Shown: positions 1-7,231 of the stretch, piece by piece | Layout of the letters: each line of letters begins with the position of its first letter | Numbering within the stretch: position 1 is the first letter of the stretch | Assembly (NCBI GenBank): GCA_041485845.1 | Contig: JBGPKH010000173.1 | Location: 1 to 14,297, forward strand | Length of the DNA stretch: 14,297 bases | Reading direction: 5' to 3' | Source: OMOG01 sp041485845 | GTDB taxonomy: Bacteria; Acidobacteriota; Terriglobia; Bryobacterales; Bryobacteraceae | The notes under the pieces: model-generated | Told to the model about the DNA's origin: nothing | Databases searched by the model: none | Seen by the model: only the letters and a program-made list of their open reading frames with translations | Program-made: the position numbers and the translations under genes

Positions 1-119
1 AGTTCCCGCGTGATCTCCGCAATCGGCCGGCCTGCTGCCAAGCCCCGCTGAATGGCTATCTGGATGCGTTGCCTTTGTAGCTTCAGCAACTCTCGCGCCG
101 TGAACGTTGCACGGCGGGA
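1..119 (-). CDS. Partial unrecognised reading frame, cut by window edge
   Basis: Reading leftward, the frame is open from 119 to the window edge and encodes a basic, helix-rich stretch containing RELLKLQRQRIQIAIQRG and GRPIAEITRE. The second part resembles the recognition region of helix-turn-helix proteins, but I cannot name a family. No ATG exists in this frame: a TGA at 122-120 closes it upstream, and the first usable start is a TTG at 89-87. An ATG at 127-125 opens another frame that stops after 14 codons, so a one-base frameshift could join the two. It is either a gene with a rare start, a broken gene, or chance. The inverted repeat at 127-158 lies just upstream of its beginning. Confidence 0.25.
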
Positions 120-126
120 TCAGACA

Positions 127-158
127 TGTATCAGTTGTACCATGGAATCACTGATACA
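127..158. promoter_or_regulatory. Inverted repeat, possible operator
   Basis: TGTATCAGT (127-135) and ACTGATACA (150-158) are perfect inverted copies separated by 14 bases. The centre-to-centre distance is about 23 bp, near two DNA turns, which suits a dimeric regulator. It sits immediately upstream of the leftward reading frame at 1-119. No convincing -35/-10 pair was found here. It could instead be a small RNA hairpin or a remnant of a mobile end. Only the repeat itself is seen; the role is inferred. Confidence 0.4.
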
Positions 159-267
159 AAACGGCCCTTCCCGCCACTTCTGAATGAATTCTTTTTTGAG
201 GGCTTCTTAAAGCACCGAACTACAATGAGTTACGGAACTTTCGATACTTCAGATCTGGAAGTCGTTG

Positions 268-275
268 AAAAAAAA
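268..275 (-). terminator. U-tract downstream of tRNA-Leu, possible terminator
   Basis: Eight consecutive T on the leftward strand begin 11 bases after the tRNA CCA end. There is no separate hairpin between them, so termination would rely on the tRNA arms or be inefficient. Marked as a candidate only. Confidence 0.3.
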
Positions 276-285
276 CGCAGTATTG

Positions 286-374
286 TGGTGCCGGAGGTGG
301 GACTTGAACCCACACGCACAGTGAAGTGCGCCGGATTTTGAGTCCGGTTCGTCTGCCAATTCCGACACTCCGGC
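286..374 (-). tRNA. tRNA-Leu, anticodon CAA
   Basis: The leftward strand folds as a type II tRNA. The acceptor stem is GCCGGAG (374-368) with CTCCGGC (296-290). The anticodon arm is CCGGA-CTCAAAA-TCCGG, which puts CAA at positions 34-36 and decodes UUG. A long variable arm has a GCAC/GTGC stem, and the T arm is GTGGG-TTCAAGT-CCCAC. The discriminator base is A and the 3' CCA is encoded (288-286). The long variable arm and A73 fit leucine identity. Length is 89 nt with CCA. Confidence 0.96.
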
Positions 375-389
375 ACGGAGGTCAATGCA

Positions 390-398
390 ATTTTAGCA
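390..398 (-). promoter_or_regulatory. Candidate extended -10 promoter for tRNA-Leu
   Basis: On the leftward strand TGCTAAAAT (398-390) matches an extended -10 (TGn plus TAAAAT). Transcription would begin near 383, about 9 bases before the mature tRNA 5' end at 374. No good -35 is visible at 16-18 bp spacing, which an extended -10 can tolerate. The position fits a tRNA promoter well; the call is inferred from motif and spacing. Confidence 0.4.
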
Positions 399-446
399 TG
401 GCTGCCGCGGGAGAACCGTGGCTGCGCGGTGACGAAATTTTGAGGT

Positions 447-1168
447 ATGTGTGTGTCCGTCCACTTCGCCGCCGAGGAGCAGCCGCTCGATCTCATTCTG
501 CTGTTCGATGTGAGCGGCAGCATGCGCGCCGTCGTCGAGCGCGTGGCCGCCTCCGCGCGCCAGGCCTTCCGCGAGCTTTGCCCGGGTGACCGCGTATCCG
601 TCATGATCTTCAATTCCCGGAGCACCGTGGTGGCGCCCTTCACCGAGGATCTCGAGGCCGTCGACCGCGCATCCAGACGGCGGTGGACGATGCCGCCCTG
701 CGCTTCCGCCGCGAAAAGAAGAGTCGGCGCCGGCGCGCCGTGCTCATCGTCACCGACAACATCGGCCAGCGCACCCGCCGCGAAGAGTCGGTGGTCCGCG
801 ACTTCTGGGAGGCCGACGCATTGCTCAGCGGGCTGATCGTGCCCAACCCCGCTTTCCAGGCGGTCCGCACCGTCGGCATCATCCTGGGACCGCAGTACCT
901 CTTGCTGCAAGCCGGTATGAAAGGCATCGCGCAAAAAACCGGCGGGGACGCCATCCGCGCCGGCGATCCGGAAACGGCCTTTCCAGGACGCCATACACCG
1001 CATCCGCAGCCGCTACAGTCTCTACTATGCCCTGCCCCAGGCCCTGCCCGGCGCCACCCGGACGCTGCGCGTCGAGCTGACTCGCGAAGCTGCCCAACGT
1101 TTCCCAAGTCCCGCATCCGAGCCCGCACCGGCTACAGTCGCTTCCCCCATCGCCTACGGCGCAAATAG
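447..1168 (+). pseudogene. Decayed VWFA-related (acidobacterial type) protein gene
   Basis: Fragments in different frames line up with one family, the acidobacterial VWFA-related proteins, normally secreted. The first fragment (from 447) carries AEEQPLDLILLFDVSGSM, the DxSGS metal-ion site, and runs to about 668. Coding then continues in another frame at about 671 (IQTAVDDAALRFRREKK, RAVLIVTDN). The linker that should hold the GGTALYDA-like threonine loop is missing, as if deleted. At about 980 an extra T shifts the frame so the next part reads FQDAIHRIRSRYSLYYALPQ. Near 1100, in a TTTCCC run, it shifts back to give FPKSRIRARTGY, the typical family C-terminus, ending at TAG 1166-1168. The signal peptide and N-terminal region expected before the VWA domain are absent. 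Homopolymer sequencing errors could explain two of the three shifts but not the missing N-terminus. Its 3' end overlaps the lactonase gene by 15 bp, tail to tail. Confidence 0.65.
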
Positions 1169-2266
1169 CAGACACACCGGCGAAGGCGCGCCCGTAACCG
1201 GCCGTCCCACCGGGGTCAGTTGCCCGGTCTTCGAATGCGCCCGGAACACTACAATCTCGTTCGAATCCTGATTCCCCACCAGCACATATCCGCCCGTTGG
1301 ATCGAGAGTGAAGTGCCGCGGCGTCTTGCCCAAAGTGGGCGCGTACTCCATCGGCATCAACGTGAGCTTCTCCGTGTCGATCGAAAAGAGCGCGATGCTG
1401 TCGTGCCCGCGATTCGAACCGTAGAGCACCGTCCCCGCTGCGTTGACCGCGATCTCTGCAGCCGTGCTCGCGCCTTTGTAGGCTTCCGGCAGCGTCGCAA
1501 CCGTCTGCAAGGCGGCCAGCGCGCCCGTGCCCGGCTCGTAGCGAAAAGCCGTCACCGTCGACCCCATTTCGTTGATGGCGTACAGCGCCTTGCCGCCGGG
1601 ATGGAACGCGAGATGCCGCACACCGGCGCCCGGCGCCACGGCTGTGAACGGCGGATCGTTCGGCGTTAGGGAGCCTTTGCCGCCATCGAACCGGTACACG
1701 AAGATGCGGTCGAGTCCCAGATCGGCCAGCAGCAGGAAACGATTGTCCGGCGAGAACGCCACGGCGTGCGCGTGCGGACCGCGCTGCCGTTCCGGATTCA
1801 CGCTCCATCCCTCGTGCCGCTCGACTACCGTAGCCTCGCCCAGTCGCCCGTCGGGCCGTACCGGCAGGAGCGCCATGCTGCCGCTCTCGTAATTCGCCAC
1901 CGCCATCCACCGTCCGGTGGCATCCAGCGCCAGGTGGCACGGTCCCTCTCCGCGCGACGATACCTGGTTCAGGAACGCGAGCCTGCCGGTCTTGGCATCG
2001 ATCGCGAACGCGCTCACCGTGTTGGCGTCCTCGCTCACCGCATACAAAAACCGATGATTCGGGTGCAAGGCGAGGAACGAGGGATTGGACATCTCGACCA
2101 TCACGCCCAGCGGTCGCAGCCTCCCCGTGGCGCCCTGGAACCGATACGCATAGATGCCCTTGCTTGCGCCGCGTGTGTACGTTCCGGCGTACACCAGAGA
2201 ATCGGCGCCGATCGCCGTCAGCGGGAACAGCGTGAGGAATACGGCCGCAGCTTTCACATGCGCCAT
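1154..2266 (-). CDS. Secreted lactonase family protein (6-phosphogluconolactonase / YbhE-like beta-propeller)
   Basis: The 370-residue product has a signal peptide (KAAAVFLTLFPLTAIG, cleavage near residue 18-21) followed by a repeating propeller pattern. Blade motifs include YAGTYTRGASKGIYAYRF, SFLALHPNHRFLYAVSED, HAVAFSPDNRFLLLADLG, HLAFHPGGKALYAINE and HFTLDPTGGYVLVGNQDS. This is the Lactonase (Pgl/YbhE) family, seven-bladed propellers of about 330-390 residues. Some members hydrolyse 6-phosphogluconolactone in the cytosol, but an exported copy cannot do that in the pentose pathway. An extracytoplasmic lactonase or a muconate-cycloisomerase-like role is more likely. The ATG at 2266 has no clear Shine-Dalgarno; a GTG three codons later (MKAAAVF) is an alternative start. 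It is divergent from the cupin gene with a 120-bp gap. Family call is firm, substrate unknown. Confidence 0.9.
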   Translation of the reverse strand: MAHVKAAAVFLTLFPLTAIGADSLVYAGTYTRGASKGIYAYRFQGATGRLRPLGVMVEMSNPSFLALHPNHRFLYAVSEDANTVSAFAIDAKTGRLAFLNQVSSRGEGPCHLALDATGRWMAVANYESGSMALLPVRPDGRLGEATVVERHEGWSVNPERQRGPHAHAVAFSPDNRFLLLADLGLDRIFVYRFDGGKGSLTPNDPPFTAVAPGAGVRHLAFHPGGKALYAINEMGSTVTAFRYEPGTGALAALQTVATLPEAYKGASTAAEIAVNAAGTVLYGSNRGHDSIALFSIDTEKLTLMPMEYAPTLGKTPRHFTLDPTGGYVLVGNQDSNEIVVFRAHSKTGQLTPVGRPVTGAPSPVCLLFAP

Positions 2267-2386
2267 TACACCGCGGAGCCCGCATGCAAATCAAATCCCA
2301 GCGTCCGCCCCTGTCCGCCCACACCCCCAAAAGTCGCCTCGACACCTCGCCACTTCTGTTACTGTGGTTTCGCAAGGGAGGATTCC

Positions 2387-2797
2387 ATGCAGCAGCCCAC
2401 GTGCGCGGTGATCTCGCGCGGCGAAACCTACCACGGCAAACAGGATCTCGATTACCTGACCGGACTTTGCGCGCAGACGGTCGGATCCGAAGCGCTATGC
2501 ATGCACGTAGTCACCATCCCGCCCGGCGGCCGCGCCCGGCCTCATCTCCACAAGAGCCATGAAAGCGCCATCTACGTGCTGTCCGGCGAAGCCGGCATGT
2601 GGTATGGCGATGCCCTGCGCGAGCACCTCTGGGCTCGCCCGGGCGACTTCGTCTATATCCCTGCCAACATGCCGCACCTTCCCTACAACGCAAGCGATAC
2701 CGTGCCTTGTGTGGGCCTGATCGCGCGCACCGACCCCAACGAGCAGGAGAGCGTTACCGTTCTGGATATCCCCGATCCGGGAATCGCCACACGTTAA
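2387..2797 (+). CDS. Small single-domain cupin protein
   Basis: The 136-residue protein is a single cupin barrel without signal peptide. Motif 1 is PHLHKSHESAIYVLSGE, giving metal ligand candidates H53, H55 and E59. Motif 2 is GDFVYIPANMPHLPYN with H97. All four usual metal ligands are therefore present. The start is set by the ribosome binding site AAGGGAGGA (2374-2382) just before ATG 2387; the frame stays open far upstream, but that part lies antisense to the lactonase and is not coding. Cupins of this size include isomerases, dioxygenases and sugar or ligand sensors, so the reaction cannot be assigned. A GC-rich hairpin (2819-2836) follows its stop. Confidence 0.9.
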   Translation: MQQPTCAVISRGETYHGKQDLDYLTGLCAQTVGSEALCMHVVTIPPGGRARPHLHKSHESAIYVLSGEAGMWYGDALREHLWARPGDFVYIPANMPHLPYNASDTVPCVGLIARTDPNEQESVTVLDIPDPGIATR

Positions 2798-2818
2798 TTA
2801 ATACCGGGCCAGAGTGGG

Positions 2819-2836
2819 GCGGACGCCCTCGTCCGC
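2819..2836. repeat. Perfect short palindromic hairpin downstream of cupin
   Basis: GCGGACG (2819-2825), loop CCCT, CGTCCGC (2830-2836): a perfect 7-bp stem with a 4-base loop, 21 bp after the cupin stop. There is no T-run after it on the plus strand, so it is a weak candidate for intrinsic termination. It may be a dispersed intergenic palindrome or serve to protect the mRNA 3' end. Only one copy lies in this window. Confidence 0.45.
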
Positions 2837-3021
2837 GCGACTCCCTGCTCGCGCAAAAACACCCCTTTCCCAGCCAAAAATACCCCAAATGTGGCAAGCG
2901 GAAAAACTGAGTCACATGATTTGGCGGAAAATTTTCTGAATAGAATCAATCGTTTCCGGGCATCGAGTGCTTGCAGCGCAATGATCGTCTAGTAGCGTCG
3001 AATTAGGAGAGATAGAGACAA

Positions 3022-3531
3022 ATGAGCTCAATTCCATTCGCTCTCGACGCCGACGCGACCAGCCTGGTCGCCGCGCAGCAAAATCAACTCGCGTCCAGCC
3101 AGATCATGGTGGCGCAGTTGAACGGCAACCTGAAGGTCATCTACCTGACGGCCTTCAATAACTGGAAAATCTCGGTCGACGCCGGCCGGATTTCCAACAC
3201 CAATCCCCCCAAGCCTCCAAACGGCTACGTGGTCTCCGGTCCGGACGCCAACGGCTTCCAATGGCCGGTGCTCGGCAACGGCCCGGTTTGCGCCATGCCG
3301 CCGATTCCGGAAGACCATTCGCTCTCGCAGGCGGAGATATACGCCGCCCTGCCACCCAACACCATCGATATCGGCAGGAACATCGGTGGTAAGTGGTTCT
3401 CGGTCGGCGAGAAGGACACCTTCGCCGCCGGCGGCATCACCCCGCCGATCCCCGACGCAGCGGGCGTCCTTCACACGTACGAAAAGTACGGCGCCCTGAT
3501 CGGACGGGGCTGGTATCTGCAACTCAGCTAG
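3022..3531 (+). CDS. Hypothetical protein, first gene of a two-gene operon
   Basis: I do not recognise this 169-residue protein. It has no signal peptide or membrane segment. Residues 1-50 look helical (LVAAQQNQLASSQIMVAQLN), then comes a proline/glycine-rich linker (NTNPPKPPNGYVV) and a mixed region with tryptophans and aromatic clusters ending GRGWYLQLS. A single cysteine occurs (GPVCAMPP). The start is well supported by AGGAGAG about 9 bases before ATG. The stop TAG is followed directly by the next gene's ribosome binding site, with a 9-bp gap, so the two genes are very likely co-transcribed. The upstream 224-bp gap is AT-richer than its surroundings, consistent with a promoter, but no clear -35/-10 was found. 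A structural, phage-like or secretion-related role is possible but unsupported. Confidence 0.85.
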   Translation: MSSIPFALDADATSLVAAQQNQLASSQIMVAQLNGNLKVIYLTAFNNWKISVDAGRISNTNPPKPPNGYVVSGPDANGFQWPVLGNGPVCAMPPIPEDHSLSQAEIYAALPPNTIDIGRNIGGKWFSVGEKDTFAAGGITPPIPDAAGVLHTYEKYGALIGRGWYLQLS

Positions 3532-3540
3532 GAGGAGAAC

Positions 3541-3864
3541 ATGACGCAAGAACAATTTGATGACAAGTACCAGGAGTTGACCGCGGCCGCGATCGCGCTG
3601 GGCCGCCAAGCCACCGCGCTTTACAACAAATCCTTGGGGATGGCTCACATCGTCCCGGATGCACAAGCGGTGGAGATGGCTACGGAAGTCAAGGCCGCCA
3701 AGGACATCCAGACGGCCAAGGACGCTATCGACACGGCGAAGGCAACCCTGCGCGCCGCGCAGAACGCCGCCTTTGACGCTTACAACGGGGCCAAAGATGC
3801 CCGCCAGTCCGTGAAAGACTTGGAGAAGGAGTTCGCCGCACAGGGTCCTGGCGAGCTCGTATAG
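3541..3864 (+). CDS. Hypothetical coiled-coil protein, second gene of the operon
   Basis: I do not recognise this 107-residue protein. It is almost entirely helical and alanine/lysine/aspartate-rich, with heptad-like spacing from about residue 45 to 100 (MATEVKAAKDIQTAKDAID, AKDARQSVKDLEKEF), suggesting a coiled coil or helical bundle. It has no signal peptide, membrane segment or cysteine. A strong GGAGGAG sits 4 bases before the ATG, overlapping the region right after the upstream stop. Tight coupling to the preceding gene suggests the two products act together, perhaps as a complex. Function is unknown. Confidence 0.85.
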   Translation: MTQEQFDDKYQELTAAAIALGRQATALYNKSLGMAHIVPDAQAVEMATEVKAAKDIQTAKDAIDTAKATLRAAQNAAFDAYNGAKDARQSVKDLEKEFAAQGPGELV

Positions 3865-3913
3865 TCCGTCCCCACCCCTCAGTAACCCCGGTAGGCAGCG
3901 CTTCGGCTGCACT

Positions 3914-4690
3914 CTACTGCGGCGCCACTACCTGAATCGGGATAGTCAGACCAGTCTGCTCTACCCGTATGCTGATAAGGCCGGACTGCGGCTTGTCGCC
4001 GGCCTTCAACGTCAACACCGCTCGATCGCCGATCTTCATTTGGGTATGATCGAGCTTCGCCTCGACGCCGGGGATCCCGCCCACGATTGTGAGGTCCATG
4101 CTCCCCGGCGCGCTATTGGTAATCGTCACTTGCTCCGACATCCCGGGCTTCAATTCGACCGTTCCTCTGTCGGCTTGGACCAGCTTCAGCACAAAGGCCG
4201 TTGTGTCGGGGAGCGCGGCTGGGAACCCTCCCGTAGACCGGCCGGCCCCAGCCGTCATTCTGCCGAAAGGCGACTGGCGTAGCGCCTCCCGGTCCACGTA
4301 CCAATACCATTTGCCGCGCTCCACCTTCCAGGTGCTGGGAGTCGGCACCTTCAGCGGTTTGCCCTCGAAGCCGGGAATCATCACATACTGTTCGCAGACC
4401 ACGGTCGCCTTCGCCCGCGTGAACTTCTCGGAGTAATCGATGCGCTGGATCTCGCAGCTCAAATAGGCCGGCTTGTTCTGGGTGTAGAACAATTCCTTCG
4501 TGTCCGCGGCCACCAGGGAGTCCGCCTTGCGAAACTGCTTTCTTACGTGATCCTGGTAGAACTCGTCGATCCGCGCGCGCAGCGCTTTGTCCACACTCGC
4601 CGGCGGCTTGTTGAACAGGTCGGCGGGGTCCTGCGCGAACGCGGTCGCGCCAATAAAAGCGAGTATTGTGATTCGCAGCATTTCTTCCAT
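3914..4690 (-). CDS. Exported protein with Ig-like C-terminal region, function unknown
   Basis: The 258-residue protein starts MEEMLRITILAFIGATAFAQ, a signal peptide with a good AFA|Q cleavage site after residue 19. Residues about 30-150 form a domain with YLSCEIQRIDYSEKF and WKVERGKWYWYVD, like the small exported domains that carry a conserved tryptophan-rich strand. Residues about 180-258 look like an Ig-like beta-sandwich (VTITNSAPGSMDLTIVGG, GDRAVLTLKAGDKPQSG), similar in style to DUF1573/Hydin-type domains. The frame is open upstream to 4744, but that extension would bury the signal peptide. ATG 4690 or the ATG three codons later, preceded by GGAAGA, is the likely start. Probably periplasmic or surface-located; partner unknown. 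It converges with the hypothetical operon, leaving 49 bp between their stops. Confidence 0.8.
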   Translation of the reverse strand: MEEMLRITILAFIGATAFAQDPADLFNKPPASVDKALRARIDEFYQDHVRKQFRKADSLVAADTKELFYTQNKPAYLSCEIQRIDYSEKFTRAKATVVCEQYVMIPGFEGKPLKVPTPSTWKVERGKWYWYVDREALRQSPFGRMTAGAGRSTGGFPAALPDTTAFVLKLVQADRGTVELKPGMSEQVTITNSAPGSMDLTIVGGIPGVEAKLDHTQMKIGDRAVLTLKAGDKPQSGLISIRVEQTGLTIPIQVVAPQ

Positions 4691-5080
4691 TGTAGGACGC
4701 CGCTCGCTTTCAAAAAGTCCGAAGCTTGTGTAGCAGGTTGTCAACCTGATGCCACACGTTTTTTCCGCTGGAACCGGCCTTTTTCTTTCCGGATCGCATC
4801 TTGGCGCTGAGTTTCATCAACATCACTGGCCAACATCAACAGAAACAAGGCGATGCCCTGTCCCACCCAAGAATCTCTGCTTGCGGCGGAAGGGAGCCGG
4901 CAAGGAGCCACGTAATGAAAACTGCCCGCTCCTCTGAATCCAGTGAGGGAGATGTCTGCGGGTGAAGGACGTCGTGGTTTAGCGTTCCCCAGAAGTAGTG
5001 TCCTGTCGCGCCCGGGCTTCTCCCGGAAATGTACGGTCGCGTCCGTCACCATCTCGTTTCGGTATAAAGTAAGGAACGGC
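4691..5080. other. 390-bp region without a supported gene
   Basis: Between the divergent exported-protein gene and the oxidoreductase alpha gene no reading frame has family-like content or a ribosome binding site. The frame of the downstream gene stays open to 4943, but its extra 46 residues are low in conserved character and the good ribosome binding site favours the start at 5081. The region contains a palindrome (4734-4748) followed by T6, a weak 5-bp hairpin CCGGG-CTTCT-CCCGG (5012-5026), and a TATAAA at 5063-5068 that lies too close to the AAGGA (5071-5075) to be an obvious promoter. The true promoter is not clear. Confidence 0.5.
4734..4748. repeat. Perfect palindrome related to the pair inside the beta-subunit gene
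   Basis: CAGGTTG-T-CAACCTG is a 7+1+7 perfect palindrome. Its arms equal the inner 7 bp of the palindrome at 7283-7299, which has A at the centre instead of T. Outer bases GTGT (4728-4731) and ACAC (4754-4757) could extend it as a hairpin with an internal loop, followed by T6 at 4759-4764, so it could act as a rightward terminator. No rightward gene ends nearby to need one. A dispersed palindromic repeat is the preferred reading. Confidence 0.6.
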
Positions 5081-7231
5081 ATGGCGGAACGCTCCTTCAA
5101 AAAGGAAGTCCAGAAGCTCAAGCTCGGCGAGGGCGACGTGTTTCATGGCGAGGGCATCCTCGCCGTCACCAAGGCCCTGCTCCAGTCCGGCGTCTCCTAC
5201 GTCGCCGGCTACCAGGGCGCGCCCATCTCGCACCTGATGGACGTTCTCACCGACGCCAACGACATCCTCCAGGAGCTCGGCGTGCACTTCGAGCACAGCG
5301 CCTCGGAAGCCACGGCCGCTGCCACGCTCGCCGCCTCCGTCCACTACCCGCTGCGCGGCGCGGTCACGTTCAAGTCCACCGTCGGCACTAACGTGGCGTC
5401 CGACGCCCTGGCGAATCTCGCCTCGGGCGGGGTCACCGGCGGCGCCCTCATCATCGTCGGCGAAGATTACGGCGAAGGCTCCAGCATCATGCAGGAGCGC
5501 TCCCACGCCTTCGCCATGAAGTCGCAGATGTGGCTGCTCGACCCGCGCCCCAACCTGCCCTCCATCGTGCGCGCGGTCGAACAGGGGTTCGCGCTTTCGG
5601 AAATCAGCAACACCCCGGTCATGCTGGAGTTGCGCATACGCGCCTGCCACGTGCATGGCCGCTTCACCGCGAAAAGCAACGTCCGCCCGAGCTTTACTCT
5701 CAAGGACGCTATCGAGAACCCCGTCCGCGATGTCAGCCGCATCGTGCTGCCGCCGGCCAGCTATCTGCACGAGCGGGAAAAAATCGAGAAGCGCTGGCCC
5801 GCCGCCCAGGCCTTCATCCGCGGCCACGGCCTCAACGAGCTGTTCGCCGCGGACGCCGCGGACTTCGGCATCATCCTCCAGGGCGGCATGTACAACACCA
5901 CCGTGCGCGCCCTCGGGCTTCTCGGGCTGTCCGACGTCTTCGGCGACACCCAGGTGCCGCTCTACGTCCTCAACGTCACCTACCCGCTGGTGGATCACGA
6001 GGTCCTGCGCTTCTCCGCCTCCAAGCGCGCCGTGCTGCTCATCGAAGAAGGGCAGCCCGATTTCCTCGAGCAGAACCTCCACTCCATTCTGCGCAAAGCC
6101 GGCCTCGCGACCACCGTTCACGGCAAAGACGTGCTCCCCATGGCCGGCGAATACACCGCGGCCGTCGTCACCAGCGGCATCCTGAAATTCATCGAGCGTT
6201 ATGCGCCGCAGCGCATCGATCGCGCCCATCTGCCCGCAGTCGTGCGCCCGGCGGCGCCCAAGCCGCCCGCGCTCGAAGCGCTCGACCGCCAGATCCACGC
6301 TCGACCTCCTTCCTTCTGCACCGGCTGCCCCGAGCGTCCCATCTTCACCGCCATGAAGCTGGTGGAGCGCGAGCTGGGGTCGCACCACGTCAGTTGCGAC
6401 ATTGGCTGCCACCTGTTTTCCATCCTGCCGCCGTTCAACATCGGCGCCACCACCATGGGATACGGGCTCGGCTGGGCCGGCGCCGCCGCCTTCAACACGC
6501 AGGAAACCGCGAAGCGCACCATCAGTATCATGGGCGATGGCGGCTTCTGGCACAACGGCCTCACCAGCGGCGTCGGCAACGCCGTCTTCAACCAGAACGA
6601 CAGCCTGCTGGTGGTAGTCGATAACGCCTACACCGCTGCCACCGGCGGCCAGGACATTCTGTCCTCGCAAGCCGCCAACCCCATCCGCACCACCAGGCTC
6701 TCCATCGCCGATGCCGTCCGCGGTGTGGGCGTGAAGTGGGTCCGCAGCATCACCCGCACATACGACGTGGCCGCCATGCGCGACGTGTTCCGCGACGCGC
6801 TCACCACGCACGAGAAGGGCCCCAAGGTGATCGTCGCCCAGAGCGAGTGCATGCTGAACCGCCAGCGGCGCGTCGAGCCGCAGCTTCGCAAGTCCGCTGC
6901 CGAGGGCCGCCGCGTGGTGCGCGAGCGTTTCGGCGTGGATGCCGACACTTGCACCGGCGACCACTCCTGCATCCGGCTCTCCGGCTGCCCGTCTCTCACC
7001 ATCCAGCCGAATCCCGATCCCCTGCGCCAGGACCCCGTAGCGACCGTGATCGATAGCTGCGTGGGATGCGGTCTCTGCGGCGAAGTGGCTCACGCCGCGG
7101 TGTTGTGCCCATCCTTTTTCCGCACCGAAGTCATCTCCAACCCGACCGCGTGGGAAAGGCTCAAGGCGCGCGTTCGAAATTCCGTGATTGCATTTCTGCA
7201 ACGCCGCATTTCCGCAAGTCATGCCTCCTGA
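5081..7231 (+). CDS. iorA: Indolepyruvate ferredoxin oxidoreductase alpha subunit (thiamine diphosphate and FeS)
   Basis: The 716-residue product is expected to decarboxylate aryl-pyruvates (indolepyruvate, phenylpyruvate) to aryl-acetyl-CoA, passing electrons to ferredoxin in the cytosol. The N-terminal pyrimidine-binding and transketolase-like part spans about 20-380 (VAGYQGAPISHLMDVL, FEHSASEATAAA). The thiamine diphosphate domain, about 405-600, holds CTGC (413-416), DIGCH (440-444) and the cofactor motif starting GDGGFWHNG (485) and ending VVDN (515). The C-terminus is ferredoxin-like with C624, C630, C636 and C660, C663, C666, C676. Residue D627 stands where the second Cys of the first motif would be (CTGDHSC). 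AAGGA sits 5 bases before ATG 5081, which also matches the family N-terminus. The stop overlaps the beta-subunit start by 11 bp, so the two are translated as an operon. Confidence 0.93.
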   Translation: MAERSFKKEVQKLKLGEGDVFHGEGILAVTKALLQSGVSYVAGYQGAPISHLMDVLTDANDILQELGVHFEHSASEATAAATLAASVHYPLRGAVTFKSTVGTNVASDALANLASGGVTGGALIIVGEDYGEGSSIMQERSHAFAMKSQMWLLDPRPNLPSIVRAVEQGFALSEISNTPVMLELRIRACHVHGRFTAKSNVRPSFTLKDAIENPVRDVSRIVLPPASYLHEREKIEKRWPAAQAFIRGHGLNELFAADAADFGIILQGGMYNTTVRALGLLGLSDVFGDTQVPLYVLNVTYPLVDHEVLRFSASKRAVLLIEEGQPDFLEQNLHSILRKAGLATTVHGKDVLPMAGEYTAAVVTSGILKFIERYAPQRIDRAHLPAVVRPAAPKPPALEALDRQIHARPPSFCTGCPERPIFTAMKLVERELGSHHVSCDIGCHLFSILPPFNIGATTMGYGLGWAGAAAFNTQETAKRTISIMGDGGFWHNGLTSGVGNAVFNQNDSLLVVVDNAYTAATGGQDILSSQAANPIRTTRLSIADAVRGVGVKWVRSITRTYDVAAMRDVFRDALTTHEKGPKVIVAQSECMLNRQRRVEPQLRKSAAEGRRVVRERFGVDADTCTGDHSCIRLSGCPSLTIQPNPDPLRQDPVATVIDSCVGCGLCGEVAHAAVLCPSFFRTEVISNPTAWERLKARVRNSVIAFLQRRISASHAS

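Noticed and set aside
879..2375. Leftward open frame of 498 codons overlapping the lactonase
   Set aside because: It lies in another frame of the lactonase gene and is arginine/glycine-rich without motifs; the lactonase frame shows propeller repeats and a signal peptide.
1766..2386. Upstream extension of the cupin frame
   Set aside because: This part lies antisense to the lactonase and has no conserved content; the ribosome binding site at 2374-2382 marks the real start.
3895..3910. GCAGC/GCTGC hairpin between convergent genes as a bidirectional terminator
   Set aside because: Only a 5-bp stem and no T-run on either strand.
4728..4764. Hairpin plus T6 as an intrinsic terminator
   Set aside because: No rightward gene ends nearby (the last one stops at 3864, with a leftward gene between), so a terminator role has no obvious user; treated as a palindromic repeat.
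5063..5068. TATAAA as the -10 of the oxidoreductase operon
   Set aside because: Transcription would start on or just after the ribosome binding site (5071-5075), and no -35 was found at normal spacing.
4943..5080. 46-residue N-terminal extension of the oxidoreductase alpha subunit
   Set aside because: It has no good ribosome binding site and no family similarity; the protein starts normally at 5081 with AAGGA upstream.
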